A DNA stretch of 64,000 bases. Origin: Cyanobacteria bacterium FACHB-DQ100. GTDB lineage: Bacteria; Cyanobacteriota; Cyanobacteriia; Leptolyngbyales; Leptolyngbyaceae. The notes beneath the pieces were generated by a model that saw nothing but the letters and a program-made list of their open reading frames with translations, searched no databases and was not told where the DNA came from. Position 1 is the first letter of the stretch; each line of letters begins with the position of its first letter. Positions 34,826 to 45,091 of the stretch are shown one piece after another. The DNA lies in the NCBI GenBank assembly GCA_014695195.1, contig JACJNW010000028.1, positions 1 through 64,000 of the forward strand, given 5' to 3'. The position numbers and the translations under genes are program-made.

Positions 34826-35920
34826 ATGTCGTATTCTCGCCGTCGATTTTTGAAAACTGCCGCAGCAGGATTCTCTGGGGTTGCACTGTCTAGCTGCGGT
34901 TGGACGCTGGCAAAGGTGCAGACCGATCGAGTAATGGCGACTGCCTCTGATGAGCTACACATCTACACTTGGGCAAACTACATCGATCAGGAATTGATTG
35001 ATGCCTTTCGTGCCAAAACGGGAATCAAAGTCACCTTCGATGTGTTTGACTCTAATGAGATGATGCTGGCAACGTTCCAGGCGGGAAAAGCGGGAATTTA
35101 CAGCGTGATTTATCCTTCTGACTACAAAGTGACGGAGATGATTCGGCTCGGCTATCTTGCTGAGTTGGATCATCTCCGGTTAGAGAGCCTAAACAATCTA
35201 TTACCTCGATTCCAGAGAACCACACATGATCCGGGAAATCGCTACAGTGTTCCAATGAGTTGGGGAACTACGGGCTTACTCTACAACAGCGAGAAGATTA
35301 CCAACTCTCCAACCGATTGGAACTATCTTTGGGAGAACAAAGACAAGCTAAAGCGGCGAATTACTTTGATCAATGATGTGCGAGAAGTTTTGGGTGCAAC
35401 TCTACGATCGCTCGCTTATTCCTACAATTCCAAGAATCCAGCAGAACTGCAAAAAGCCTACGATCGTCTTCAAGAACTAAAGCCTGCGATCGCAACATTC
35501 ACAACAAATGGCTGGCGCGATCAATTGATTGCAGGTGACTTGTCGATCGCAATGGCCTATTCATCGGATGCCCTGCTTGCGATTAGTCAAGAACCCAAGC
35601 TGAGATATGTAATTCCTGCCAGTGGCACTTCGATCTGGAGCGATACGATGGTGATTCCGAAAACGGCTCCAAATCCTGATGCAGCTTATGCTTGGATTGA
35701 GTTTATGTTAAGACCCGAAGTAGCCGCGAAGGTGACAGAACGATTGTCTTTTGCGACCACAAACCAAGCTGCGATCGCAAAATTACCGGAAGCACTTCGA
35801 TCTAATCCAGGTATGTTTCCGTCAACCGAGATTATTGATAAATCAGAGTCAATCTTGCCAATGGAGCGGACGGTTTTGGAGGCATACGATCGCTATTGGA
35901 CAAAGTTAACCAGCAGTTAG
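34826..35920 (+). CDS. potD: Spermidine/putrescine-type substrate-binding protein (PotD-like)
   Basis: This 364-residue binding protein starts MSYSRRRFLKTAAAG, a twin-arginine signal, and has a possible lipobox (ALSSC, Cys24). The mature part begins ELHIYTWANYIDQELIDAF and continues FDVFDSNEMMLATF, YPSDYKVTEMI and PMSWGTTGLLYN, the PotD pattern. A good ribosome site (TAGGAGGCGC) precedes ATG 34826. It is nine bases after potA, so the two are one operon. Export through the Tat pathway implies folding before crossing. The matching permease is not here, and the ligand may be a polyamine or another cation. Confidence 0.9.
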   Translation: MSYSRRRFLKTAAAGFSGVALSSCGWTLAKVQTDRVMATASDELHIYTWANYIDQELIDAFRAKTGIKVTFDVFDSNEMMLATFQAGKAGIYSVIYPSDYKVTEMIRLGYLAELDHLRLESLNNLLPRFQRTTHDPGNRYSVPMSWGTTGLLYNSEKITNSPTDWNYLWENKDKLKRRITLINDVREVLGATLRSLAYSYNSKNPAELQKAYDRLQELKPAIATFTTNGWRDQLIAGDLSIAMAYSSDALLAISQEPKLRYVIPASGTSIWSDTMVIPKTAPNPDAAYAWIEFMLRPEVAAKVTERLSFATTNQAAIAKLPEALRSNPGMFPSTEIIDKSESILPMERTVLEAYDRYWTKLTSS

Positions 35921-36018
35921 TCATTTGCTGTAGGGTTGTTCGAGCTGAAGTAATATGTGAACAGCTAGTCAATCTACTGTTCTAAATCCTAGAATTAGAC
36001 CGAAACAATCGATCCTAA

Positions 36019-36117
36019 TACCCGGAGCCGGAATATTATGCTGACGGGTGGAATCCAGATAGAGCAAAGTCAAACTACGAAAAGCACAATGTTTCTTTTG
36101 AGGAAGCTGCTACCGTG
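36019..36117 (+). pseudogene. BrnT toxin fragment fused to the following antitoxin frame
   Basis: In the frame of the next gene, from just after the stop at 36016, the sequence reads YYADGWNPDRAKSNYEKHNV then SFEEAATV, very like the N terminus of BrnT toxins (FEWDPxKAxxNxxKHGVSFEEA). No start codon precedes it. After about 28 residues it runs in frame into the antitoxin start, so the middle and C-terminal parts of the toxin, including its catalytic region, are gone. A deletion joining the two genes is the simplest explanation. Confidence 0.65.
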
Positions 36118-36384
36118 ATGGAAGATGAACTACGCCCTGAGTACGACTTTTCTCAACTGGAAGGGGGTGTAGGAGGTAAGTATGTTGAGCGTTATCGAGC
36201 AGGGACAAATTTAGTTCTTCTTGATCCTGAGGTCGCTCAAGCATTCCCGACTAAAGATGCTGTAAGTGAAGCGTTGCGGTTATTCATGCAAGTTGCTCAG
36301 CGTCAGCCAGCTAACAATAATCCCGCTGCATCCGACTGTCCAGAAATGGTTATTCAAGTTCGAGAAGATGGTAGCGGCGGGTGA
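36118..36384 (+). CDS. Antitoxin-like small protein, partner of BrnT relic
   Basis: This protein of 88 residues begins at ATG 36118 (a GTG one codon earlier is also in frame). It reads MEDELRPEYDFSQLEGGVGG, then KYVERYRAGTNLVLLDPEVA and AFPTKDAVSEALRLFMQVAQ. The EYDFSQ start and the shape of the rest match widely occurring cyanobacterial small proteins that sit beside BrnT-like toxins. The second half may be a ribbon-helix-helix-like DNA-binding part. As the toxin is broken, the antitoxin is an orphan. The family name is from recall and is moderate in confidence. Confidence 0.6.
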   Translation: MEDELRPEYDFSQLEGGVGGKYVERYRAGTNLVLLDPEVAQAFPTKDAVSEALRLFMQVAQRQPANNNPAASDCPEMVIQVREDGSGG

Positions 36385-36401
36385 TCAGGCGTATCAGCAA
36401 G

Positions 36402-37040
36402 TTAGGTTCCGGGGCGCGATCGCAGTTTCTCATCCATAAATGATCGATCGCCCAAAATCTTTAATTTTGGCCCGTACTTGCCAAACTCGACGACGCTGAT
36501 CGACGCAGCAGGGGCATCAATACGATCGCGGTATCGTCCTAAATCAATTCCTAGCAATCCACAAAGCATGATCCGTATCGTTGCTTTATGTGAGACGACT
36601 AGCACATTGCCATCTGAGTATTTTGCTTCAATTTCAGCAATCACCAATTCAGAGCGACTGGCGATTTGAACGGCGGTTTCTCCTCCTGGTGGAGCATTCC
36701 AAGCAGGTTCCGTCATCCAGTGAATATAGGTTTCTTGATCATGTTCTTTGACATAATCCTGAGTTTTTCCTTCCCATTCGCCGTATTCAATCTCTCGTAA
36801 TCCATCTCGCAATTGCATTTCTAATCCAACAGCTTCACAGAGCGGTTTTGCCGTTGCGATCGTGCGTTTCATCGGGCTGACATACGCAGCGTTCCAATCG
36901 AGTTTGGAGTAAGCTTTGCCGAAGGCGATCGCCATCTGTAAGCCTTCGTCGGTGAGATCAGGATCAAGTGAGCCACAGAAGCCCCCGGTTTGACTGTAGG
37001 TGGTTTCTCCATGACGCAGAAAATAAAGCGTTAAAGCCAT
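36402..37040 (-). CDS. Histidine phosphatase family protein (phosphoglycerate mutase-like)
   Basis: This 212-residue protein has the phosphohistidine motif FLRHGETTYSQ (His10), the basic pocket MKRTIATAKPL, LREIEYGEWEGKT with the acid/base glutamate, and the second histidine in VVSHKATIRIMLCGLLG. Length and motifs match cobalamin-alpha-ribazole phosphatase and small sugar phosphatases as well as cofactor-dependent mutases; I cannot choose a substrate. It lies 61 bases after glgP on the minus strand, so it may be read with glycogen phosphorylase, which would suit a sugar phosphate substrate. Confidence 0.88.
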   Translation of the reverse strand: MALTLYFLRHGETTYSQTGGFCGSLDPDLTDEGLQMAIAFGKAYSKLDWNAAYVSPMKRTIATAKPLCEAVGLEMQLRDGLREIEYGEWEGKTQDYVKEHDQETYIHWMTEPAWNAPPGGETAVQIASRSELVIAEIEAKYSDGNVLVVSHKATIRIMLCGLLGIDLGRYRDRIDAPAASISVVEFGKYGPKLKILGDRSFMDEKLRSRPGT

Positions 37041-37101
37041 AGGAATCGAAGAAGTTTAGGAGAGCGTTGAACTTTCTCAGGTTGCAACAATTGAACAGAA
37101 C

Positions 37102-39642
37102 TTACATCAGTGATTTGGGGCAATGAATTGAACAAGGCTCTCCCGGCGGACAGACTTTGAGCGGCGGAACGTTCCAAATGGTTTGGGTGTATTCGTGAAT
37201 AGCGCGATCGGATGAGAATTTACCCATCCGCGCTGTGTTCAAGATCGACATCCGTACCCAGTGGTCTTGATTACGAAACGCTTCGCCCACTCGCTCTTGA
37301 GCTTCGACATACGATCGGTAGTCTGCCAGAAGCATAAAGGGATCTGGTGACCATAGTGAGTCAATGAGCGGCTTGAACAATGTAGAATCGCCCTTCGAGA
37401 AAAAGCCCGACGCAATTTGATCGATCGCCTGCTTCAATTCCGGGTTCTCGTTGTAATACTTCATCGGTTGATAGCCTTCTGCTTTGAGAACTGCTACTTC
37501 TGAGGCGGTTAGCCCGAATAGGAAGAAATTTTCTGCACCGACTTCTTCCCGGATTTCGATGTTTGCGCCGTCGAGCGTTCCGATCGTCAGTGCCCCATTC
37601 ATCGAGAATTTCATATTTCCGGTTCCCGATGCTTCTTTTCCGGCGGTTGAAATCTGCTCAGACAAATCGGCAGCCGGATAGACTCGTTGAGCGAATTTGA
37701 CGTTGTAGTCCTTGAGGAAAACGACTTTGATTCGTCCTCGCACGTCTGGATCGGTGTTGATTACATCCGCGATCGAGTTAATTAATTTAATAATCAACTT
37801 CGCCATCTTGTAGCCGGGTGCAGCTTTACCGCCAAAAATAAAGGTGCGTGGAGTCACTTCTAGATCAGGATTTGCTTTGATGCGATTATATAAAGTAATA
37901 ATGTGCAATACATTCAAATGCTGACGCTTGTATTCATGGAAACGCTTCGATTGAATGTCAAAAATTGAGTTTACATCGACTTCAATCTCATTCTCACGCT
38001 GAATATAGTTTGCAAGATCCTGCTTAATCGCTTGCTTAATTTGCTTCCATTCATCGCGGAACTGCGGATCATCAACAAACTGTTCTAGCTTGCGGAGTTC
38101 GTTGAGATTCTTAATCCAGTTTTCACCGATTTTACTGGTAATCAGGTGTGAGAGCCTGGGATTGCTCAGCACCATAAATCGTCTGGGCGTAACTCCATTC
38201 GTTTTATTGTTAAACCGCTCCGGATACATCTCAGCAAAGTCGCGCAGCACATCTTGCTTGAGAAGCTGAGTATGCAATTCAGCCACCCCATTGATCGAAT
38301 AACTGCCAACGGTTGCCAAATTCGCCATTCGCACATATCGCTCCCCCGATTCATCAATCAAAGACATCCGCCGAATGCGATCGAGATCATTCGGGAATTT
38401 CTGCCGTACTTCATCTAAGAATCGCGCGTTGATGTCATAAATAATTTCTAGATGTCGCGGCAGCAATGACCCAAACAGACCGATCGACCAGCGCTCCAAG
38501 GCTTCAGGCAACAGCGTATGATTCGTGTAGGCAAACGTATTGCGGGTAACGTGCCAAGCAACATCCCACTCCAAGCCATGCACATCAATCAACAATCGCA
38601 TTAATTCAGCAACCGCGATCGCTGGATGCGTGTCGTTCAATTGAAACGTGAAGTATTCGTGCAGCGTTTCGATCGGCATTCTTCTTTGTTCATGATGAGT
38701 CCGGATCACATCTTGCAGCGAACAAGACACGAAAAAGAACTGCTGCTCTAACCGCAATTGTTTTCCTTGGACTTGCTCATCGTTTGGATAAAGCACCTTT
38801 GACAAGTTCTCGGAAGCCATTTTGCTGCCCACTGCACCGTAGTAGTTCCCGGAGTTAAACGCTGCGAAGTCAAAAGACTCGACCGCTTGGGCTGACCAGA
38901 GCCGTAAGGTGTTTGCAGTGTCCGTTTTGTAGCCGAGAATCGGTGTATCGTAGGGAACTCCCTTTAAGACACGATTGGGAATCCATCTGACACGGTTGCG
39001 CCCCTGCTCATCGGTGTAGCGCTCAGTCCATCCACCGAGTTGAATTTCGACTGCCCATTCTGGTCGCGCTAGTTCCCAGGGATTGCCGTTTTTCAGCCAT
39101 TTGTCGGTAATTTCAACTTGCCAGCCGTCGCGGATATCCTGATCAAAAATGCCAAACTCATAGCGAATTCCGTAGCCGATCGCGGGAATTTCTAATGTCG
39201 CCATCGAATCGAGATAACACGCCGCTAATCGTCCCAAACCGCCATTGCCTAATCCCGGTTCTTCTTCTTGCGCCAGCAGTTCATCAAAATTCAATCCCAA
39301 CTCTTGCGTTGCTTGCCGCATTTGATCATAGATATCTAAGTTGATCAAATTGTTGCCCAGATGCGGCCCCAACAAGAATTCTGCCGAGAGATAGCACACT
39401 TGGCGCGGCTGTACTTTTGTGTAGGTTTGCGTGGTGATTAGCCAGCTTCGGAGTAAGCGATCGCGTACCGTATAGGCTAACGCCATGTAGTAATCATTCA
39501 GCGCCGCGATTTCTGGAAACTTCCCTTGGACATAAAACAAGTTATTCAGAACTGATCGTTTGAGCGTGTCCACATCGAGTCCGGTGCGATCGTCGCGAAG
39601 TAGCTCGTCTGTGGTTGGAAGTTGAATCTCTTCGGCTTGCAT
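37102..39642 (-). CDS. glgP: Glycogen phosphorylase
   Basis: This 846-residue enzyme releases glucose 1-phosphate from glycogen with phosphate and PLP. The PLP lysine lies in EASGTGNMKFSMNGALTIGT (Lys678). Other family stretches are GNGGLGRLAACYLDS, YGIRYEFGIFDQ and FGGKAAPGYKMAK. Length is normal. The C terminus is unusual in having a short cysteine-rich tail (KVCPPGEPCSIHCPKS). Its gene diverges from pgm, which encodes the next step in glycogen use; a shared 282-bp region holds three 17-bp-period repeats. The phosphatase gene follows it. Joint control of glycogen breakdown is a reasonable inference. Confidence 0.96.
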   Translation of the reverse strand: MQAEEIQLPTTDELLRDDRTGLDVDTLKRSVLNNLFYVQGKFPEIAALNDYYMALAYTVRDRLLRSWLITTQTYTKVQPRQVCYLSAEFLLGPHLGNNLINLDIYDQMRQATQELGLNFDELLAQEEEPGLGNGGLGRLAACYLDSMATLEIPAIGYGIRYEFGIFDQDIRDGWQVEITDKWLKNGNPWELARPEWAVEIQLGGWTERYTDEQGRNRVRWIPNRVLKGVPYDTPILGYKTDTANTLRLWSAQAVESFDFAAFNSGNYYGAVGSKMASENLSKVLYPNDEQVQGKQLRLEQQFFFVSCSLQDVIRTHHEQRRMPIETLHEYFTFQLNDTHPAIAVAELMRLLIDVHGLEWDVAWHVTRNTFAYTNHTLLPEALERWSIGLFGSLLPRHLEIIYDINARFLDEVRQKFPNDLDRIRRMSLIDESGERYVRMANLATVGSYSINGVAELHTQLLKQDVLRDFAEMYPERFNNKTNGVTPRRFMVLSNPRLSHLITSKIGENWIKNLNELRKLEQFVDDPQFRDEWKQIKQAIKQDLANYIQRENEIEVDVNSIFDIQSKRFHEYKRQHLNVLHIITLYNRIKANPDLEVTPRTFIFGGKAAPGYKMAKLIIKLINSIADVINTDPDVRGRIKVVFLKDYNVKFAQRVYPAADLSEQISTAGKEASGTGNMKFSMNGALTIGTLDGANIEIREEVGAENFFLFGLTASEVAVLKAEGYQPMKYYNENPELKQAIDQIASGFFSKGDSTLFKPLIDSLWSPDPFMLLADYRSYVEAQERVGEAFRNQDHWVRMSILNTARMGKFSSDRAIHEYTQTIWNVPPLKVCPPGEPCSIHCPKSLM

Positions 39643-39776
39643 AAGTTTGGCGCGGTAATAGAACGCTCGGATAAAAAATTAGTTTTACAAGAAATGACAG
39701 ACTGCCGATACGGTAGCAAAAAAAGCTATTGTTCAAACCATAAATCATCCTTAAGTCGGAGCAGTTAGGTAAGCCG

Positions 39777-39825
39777 CCCAATTCACAATCAACCCCAGTT
39801 CAGAATCAGTCCCAATTCACAATCA
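39777..39825. repeat. Three 17-bp-period repeats between glgP and pgm
   Basis: CCCAATTCACAATCA at 39777 and 39811 and CCCAGTTCAGAATCA at 39794 lie exactly 17 bases apart. The middle copy differs at two positions. They sit about 135 bases before the glgP start and 100 bases before the pgm start, where a regulator of both genes could bind in tandem. A slipped duplication is the alternative. Confidence 0.7.
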
Positions 39826-39906
39826 GCAAAGGTTTGAACTTAGAGATTTATTCCACGGTTGCGAAAGTAGTGGACAATGAACTTGCCAGCTAAAACTTTG
39901 ACGTGA

Positions 39907-41559
<1,653 letters not shown>

Positions 41560-41587
41560 GGGTTAGTCGATTACCCGATGGAGCTTC

Positions 41588-41695
41588 GCCCCCTAAATCC
41601 CCCATGAATGGGGGACTTTGAAGATCAGAGAATTTCTTCAGTTTGGGGAATTTCTCCTTTCTCTTGGTCCCCCACTTGTGGGGGATTTAGGGGGC
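41588..41695. repeat. MITE-like element, copy B (108 bp)
   Basis: GCCCCCTAAATCCCCCATG at 41588 is mirrored by the reverse complement GGGGGATTTAGGGGGC ending at 41695. Each end has an inner palindrome (CCCCCATGAATGGGGG and CCCCCACTTGTGGGGG). It lies between pgm and the transpeptidase-like gene, with no coding frame inside, and may also act as a terminator for pgm. Confidence 0.8.
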
Positions 41696-41761
41696 TAAAA
41701 ATAACCCAAACGCAGCGGCAAAACCCTAATGTCGCCCAAACGCAATTCTTCTCTACCCGAT

Positions 41762-43057
41762 ATGACTCGTCGCATTCTCGCCCCCCTTGCAAGCCTGCTT
41801 CTCACGCTCACAACTGCGATCGCACCTGCACAAAGCCTTACAGTTCCGATTGCCACCTCCGAAGCTCGAATTCGTCAGCGACAGGAACAATTAAACCTCA
41901 TCACACCCGCAGCTTACGATTTGACGCGCTACCCAGTCGTAGACGCAAACGAAACTCACTGGCGCAAACTCCTCTGGGCAACGGCAGTGATTGAGCCGCA
42001 AGATACTTACATCCGAGAGACGATCGCCCAAATTCTCACCCTCACGCCACAAAATCTCACACCTGCTCAAGCCCGTACCGTCGAAATGGCGCTACAGGTC
42101 GGGACACAGCTTTATCTCAGCAAGCCGACTCCGAACTTACAGCAAAAATTCATTCAAACGATCGCCCAAAGTTCCAATCCCCGATGGGTTGCGATGTCTC
42201 TGTCTGCACTGGCAAAATCAGGCACGAGTGTAACAGAGCAACAACAGTTAATTAACTTCATTGCACAACGCTTTCCACGCTGGTCTGAGAATGTAAGCCT
42301 TTACACAACAATTACAGAACTCACAACACCGACGCGCACCCCACCGATTAGAGATTTACTCGCCTGGACGATCGTTCCGAATCAACAGCAGCTTTATGTT
42401 TTTTGTAATCGCGATCGTTCTCAATTGTGTTCCGCTTTTCTCAAAGATCAGCGAGGGCGATTTGTGCGGGAAAATGGGCGACTGTGGACGATGCCATTGT
42501 TAACGCGATCGCTGCATAATCTCTCCTGGAATTTCTCACGCGGCTACACTCCGCAAGGTATTTACCGCATCGAAGGAACGATTCCACAACCTGATACAGA
42601 TTTCTTTCGTGCCTATGGCTTTTATTCCTTAGTCCAGCTATTTGCGCCGCTTGAACCCGGAGTCAAAGAATTCATTCCCGGACGCAAAGGAACACTAGCT
42701 GGAAAGCTGGATGGATATAACGCATTACTGCCTCCAAGCTGGCGCAGCTATTTTCCAATTCAAGCAAGTTACTGGGCGGGAATGGCTGGACGCAACTTGT
42801 TTAGAATTCACGGAAGCGGAGAAAATCCAAGCTTCTTTACCAACAATCAGCGCTACCCGCAAAGTCGCGGCTGGAATCCTGCGATCGGCTGTCTTTCTGC
42901 ACTGGAACTCTACGACAGCAACGGACGACTGCGATCGGCTCATATGCCCGGATTGTTAAATAAGCTCGGAGCAAAACCAACCGGATATCTAATTGTTGTA
43001 GAATCACCCAACACCACTGCTGCGATTTCTGCTCAGATTGAAGCCCTTTCCCGTTGA
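41762..43057 (+). CDS. Secreted protein with L,D-transpeptidase-like C terminus
   Basis: This protein of 431 residues begins with a signal peptide (MTRRILAPLASLLLTLTTAI, cleavage after AQS); this supports ATG 41762 over the in-frame ATG at 41729. Residues about 40-230 form an all-helical region with no recognised domain. The C-terminal third has RIHGSGENP followed by WNPAIGCLSALELYD, a spacing like the HxxG...HGC pair of YkuD-type L,D-transpeptidases, though the histidine before the glycine-cysteine is missing. It may be a relative that cross-links or binds peptidoglycan. The enzyme assignment is moderate. It is followed five bases later by the TPR gene. Confidence 0.65.
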   Translation: MTRRILAPLASLLLTLTTAIAPAQSLTVPIATSEARIRQRQEQLNLITPAAYDLTRYPVVDANETHWRKLLWATAVIEPQDTYIRETIAQILTLTPQNLTPAQARTVEMALQVGTQLYLSKPTPNLQQKFIQTIAQSSNPRWVAMSLSALAKSGTSVTEQQQLINFIAQRFPRWSENVSLYTTITELTTPTRTPPIRDLLAWTIVPNQQQLYVFCNRDRSQLCSAFLKDQRGRFVRENGRLWTMPLLTRSLHNLSWNFSRGYTPQGIYRIEGTIPQPDTDFFRAYGFYSLVQLFAPLEPGVKEFIPGRKGTLAGKLDGYNALLPPSWRSYFPIQASYWAGMAGRNLFRIHGSGENPSFFTNNQRYPQSRGWNPAIGCLSALELYDSNGRLRSAHMPGLLNKLGAKPTGYLIVVESPNTTAAISAQIEALSR

Positions 43058-43061
43058 GCTT

Positions 43062-43901
43062 ATGCGTATCTTTAATGCTTTAACATTAGTTCGACGAAAT
43101 TCTTCGCTTCGTTTCGGTCGTCTTCTGCCCCCTAAATCCCCCATGAATGGGGGACTTCAAGCCCGTTCTACTTCAAAATCCCCCATTCATGGGGGACTTA
43201 GGGGGCTACCCAGATTCAACACCGTAGCGAATCCTTTCTGTACTACTCTCCTCTCCCTTGCTGTCATCGCTGGAACGGCTCAAGTCTCAGTCGCTCAATC
43301 TGCCGCAGACTATCGCCAACGAGGAATTCAGTACCGCAATCAAGAACAATTCGAGAGCGCGATCGCAGCCTTTGAAAAAGCCGTTGAACTCGATCCCAAA
43401 AACCTTGCAGGTCGGATTGGTCTAGGTTGGACATTGCACTTGGCGAATCGTCGCCCAGAAGCAATTGGTATGCTACAAAGTGCGATTCTCTACAATCCAT
43501 TCAACATTGAGACCTTTAATGCGCTGGGGATTGCCTATCTGGTAAATGGCGATCTTTCTCAGGCTGTAGCGACACACACTTGGGCAACCATGCTCAATCC
43601 AAACAATGAAATCCCTTACTACAATCTGAGCTTATCTTATGAGAGATTAGCAATGTATGATTGGTCGATCGAATGTGCGAAACGCGCTGCTGAACTAGAA
43701 CCAAACAATCCGCACCCTTGGATTGCACTCGCTATTGCTTATCAAGGTCAGGGCGATAAAGTCTCTGCTCAACAGATTTTTCAGCAAGCGATTACTGTTG
43801 ATCCGAGATATGGCGATCGTAGCTCTCTCACCTATCTTGCCAGAGCAGGCTTTAGCTCAGAGCAAATCAAAACTGCCCAGCAACTTCTTGCAGCCAAGTA
43901 A
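43062..43901 (+). CDS. Secreted TPR protein with a mobile repeat inside its leader
   Basis: This protein of 279 residues has about five TPR units in the mature part (FESAIAAFEKAVELDPKNLA, then IGMLQSAILYNPFNIETFNA and AVATHTWATMLNPNNEIPYY and so on), which mediate protein-protein contacts. A hydrophobic segment ending VAQSA is a signal peptide. Before it, codons of residues about 22-49 are supplied by copy C of the MITE-like repeat and read LLPPKSPMNGGLQ...KSPIHGGLRG. No ATG, GTG or TTG in frame lies between the repeat and the signal peptide. Translation must therefore begin before the repeat (ATG 43062) or at the ATG inside it (43143). Confidence 0.82.
   Translation: MRIFNALTLVRRNSSLRFGRLLPPKSPMNGGLQARSTSKSPIHGGLRGLPRFNTVANPFCTTLLSLAVIAGTAQVSVAQSAADYRQRGIQYRNQEQFESAIAAFEKAVELDPKNLAGRIGLGWTLHLANRRPEAIGMLQSAILYNPFNIETFNALGIAYLVNGDLSQAVATHTWATMLNPNNEIPYYNLSLSYERLAMYDWSIECAKRAAELEPNNPHPWIALAIAYQGQGDKVSAQQIFQQAITVDPRYGDRSSLTYLARAGFSSEQIKTAQQLLAAK
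43127..43206. repeat. MITE-like element, copy C (80 bp), inside a reading frame
   Basis: GCCCCCTAAATCCCCCATG at 43127 and the reverse complement CATGGGGGACTTAGGGGGC ending 43206 enclose a 42-base centre. It is the shortest full copy. It keeps the frame of the TPR gene open and adds about 27 codons between its N terminus and signal peptide. Confidence 0.85.
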
Positions 43902-43903
43902 CT

Positions 43904-45040
43904 ATGCAATTTACCTACCACACACCACAACACACCGATGAGATCAAGCAATTAGGCAAGATTCTAACCCAATGTTTTAATGCTCTTCCATCTGATGAAG
44001 CTGCTTACCTCAATCGGATCGGCATCGAGAACACTCGAATCTTACGCATCAATGACCAAATTGGGGGTGGATTGGGCTTACTGCATCTAGGACAGTGGTA
44101 CAACGGTGCAAACATTCCAATGGTGGGCGTGGCTGCCGTTGGTATTGCACCGGAATATCGCGGCAAAGGAACAGCGATCGCGCTCCTGCAATCCGTTCTG
44201 CAAGAACTCCATACCAAAGAAACGCCAATCTCAGTCTTATTCTCGGCGGCTCAACCTTTGTATCGTAAAGCGGGTTACGAACAGGCGGGAACGCTTTGTC
44301 ATTGGGAAGTTTCAACGGCGAGTATTCAGAGCAAACAACATACATTAGAGGTGCGATCGCTTAGCTTAGACTCTGAGATGTTTGCTGAACTGTACAATCA
44401 GCAAGCTTGCTTGAATCAAGGATTTCTCGATCGCAATACTGTGATGTGGGAAATGATCAAGCATTCTGAGTCCCCGATGTATGCTTATCAGTTTGAGAAC
44501 GAAGGGTATATCATTTTTCAACAGCAACAGGATTGCTTGATCATCAGAGATTGGGTGTTATTAACCCCTGCGGCTGTCAAACAGTTCTGGACATTCCTAG
44601 CAAATCATCTATCCCAGATCGATCGCGTTGAATGGAAGAGTGCCTCAGTTGATGCTTTGAGCTTATGTTTACCGGATCAAACTGCCAAAGTTAAATGGAT
44701 AAAGCCCTGGATGCTCCGAATTGTTCATCTACAAAGAGCGCTAGAATTACGAAACTATCCAGACATCAACGCTGAACTTCATTTAGACATTCAAGATGCG
44801 ATGTTGCCCAACAATCAAGGTAAGTTCATTCTGAGCGTGGAGAATGGTCGTGGTACTGTAACATCCGGTGGACGCGGAGAACTACAGCTTGAGATCCGAT
44901 CGCTTTCACCCCTCTACACTGGACTATTCACCGCAGAACAATTAGCACTCGCATCACTCCTCACTGGAACACCCGAAGCCATTCAAACTGCGACTCAAAT
45001 CTTTGCCAGCCCTACCCCGTGGATGCCAGATTTCTTTTAG
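43904..45040 (+). CDS. GNAT-family acetyltransferase, Eis-like
   Basis: This 378-residue protein has an N-terminal GNAT domain with the acetyl-CoA loop VGIAPEYRGKGTAIALLQ, a second degenerate GNAT-like region (about 150-290), and a C-terminal SCP2-like sterol-carrier fold (about 300-375). This three-part arrangement is that of the Eis family, which acetylates amines, including aminoglycosides and peptides, at several positions. The natural substrate is not known. It starts two bases after the TPR gene stop, in the same direction, so it is likely in its operon. aroA follows 51 bases later. Confidence 0.82.
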   Translation: MQFTYHTPQHTDEIKQLGKILTQCFNALPSDEAAYLNRIGIENTRILRINDQIGGGLGLLHLGQWYNGANIPMVGVAAVGIAPEYRGKGTAIALLQSVLQELHTKETPISVLFSAAQPLYRKAGYEQAGTLCHWEVSTASIQSKQHTLEVRSLSLDSEMFAELYNQQACLNQGFLDRNTVMWEMIKHSESPMYAYQFENEGYIIFQQQQDCLIIRDWVLLTPAAVKQFWTFLANHLSQIDRVEWKSASVDALSLCLPDQTAKVKWIKPWMLRIVHLQRALELRNYPDINAELHLDIQDAMLPNNQGKFILSVENGRGTVTSGGRGELQLEIRSLSPLYTGLFTAEQLALASLLTGTPEAIQTATQIFASPTPWMPDFF

Positions 45041-45091
45041 CGTTTCCGCAGAATGGTAGGATTAACCACGTAGTTTGTCTTTGCTGCCGTT

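Noticed and set aside
44950-44975. ACTCCTCAC motif resembling the core of the cyanobacterial small RNA Yfr1
   Set aside because: It is within the coding region of the Eis-like gene and the full ACTCCTCACAC motif and flanking hairpins are not present.
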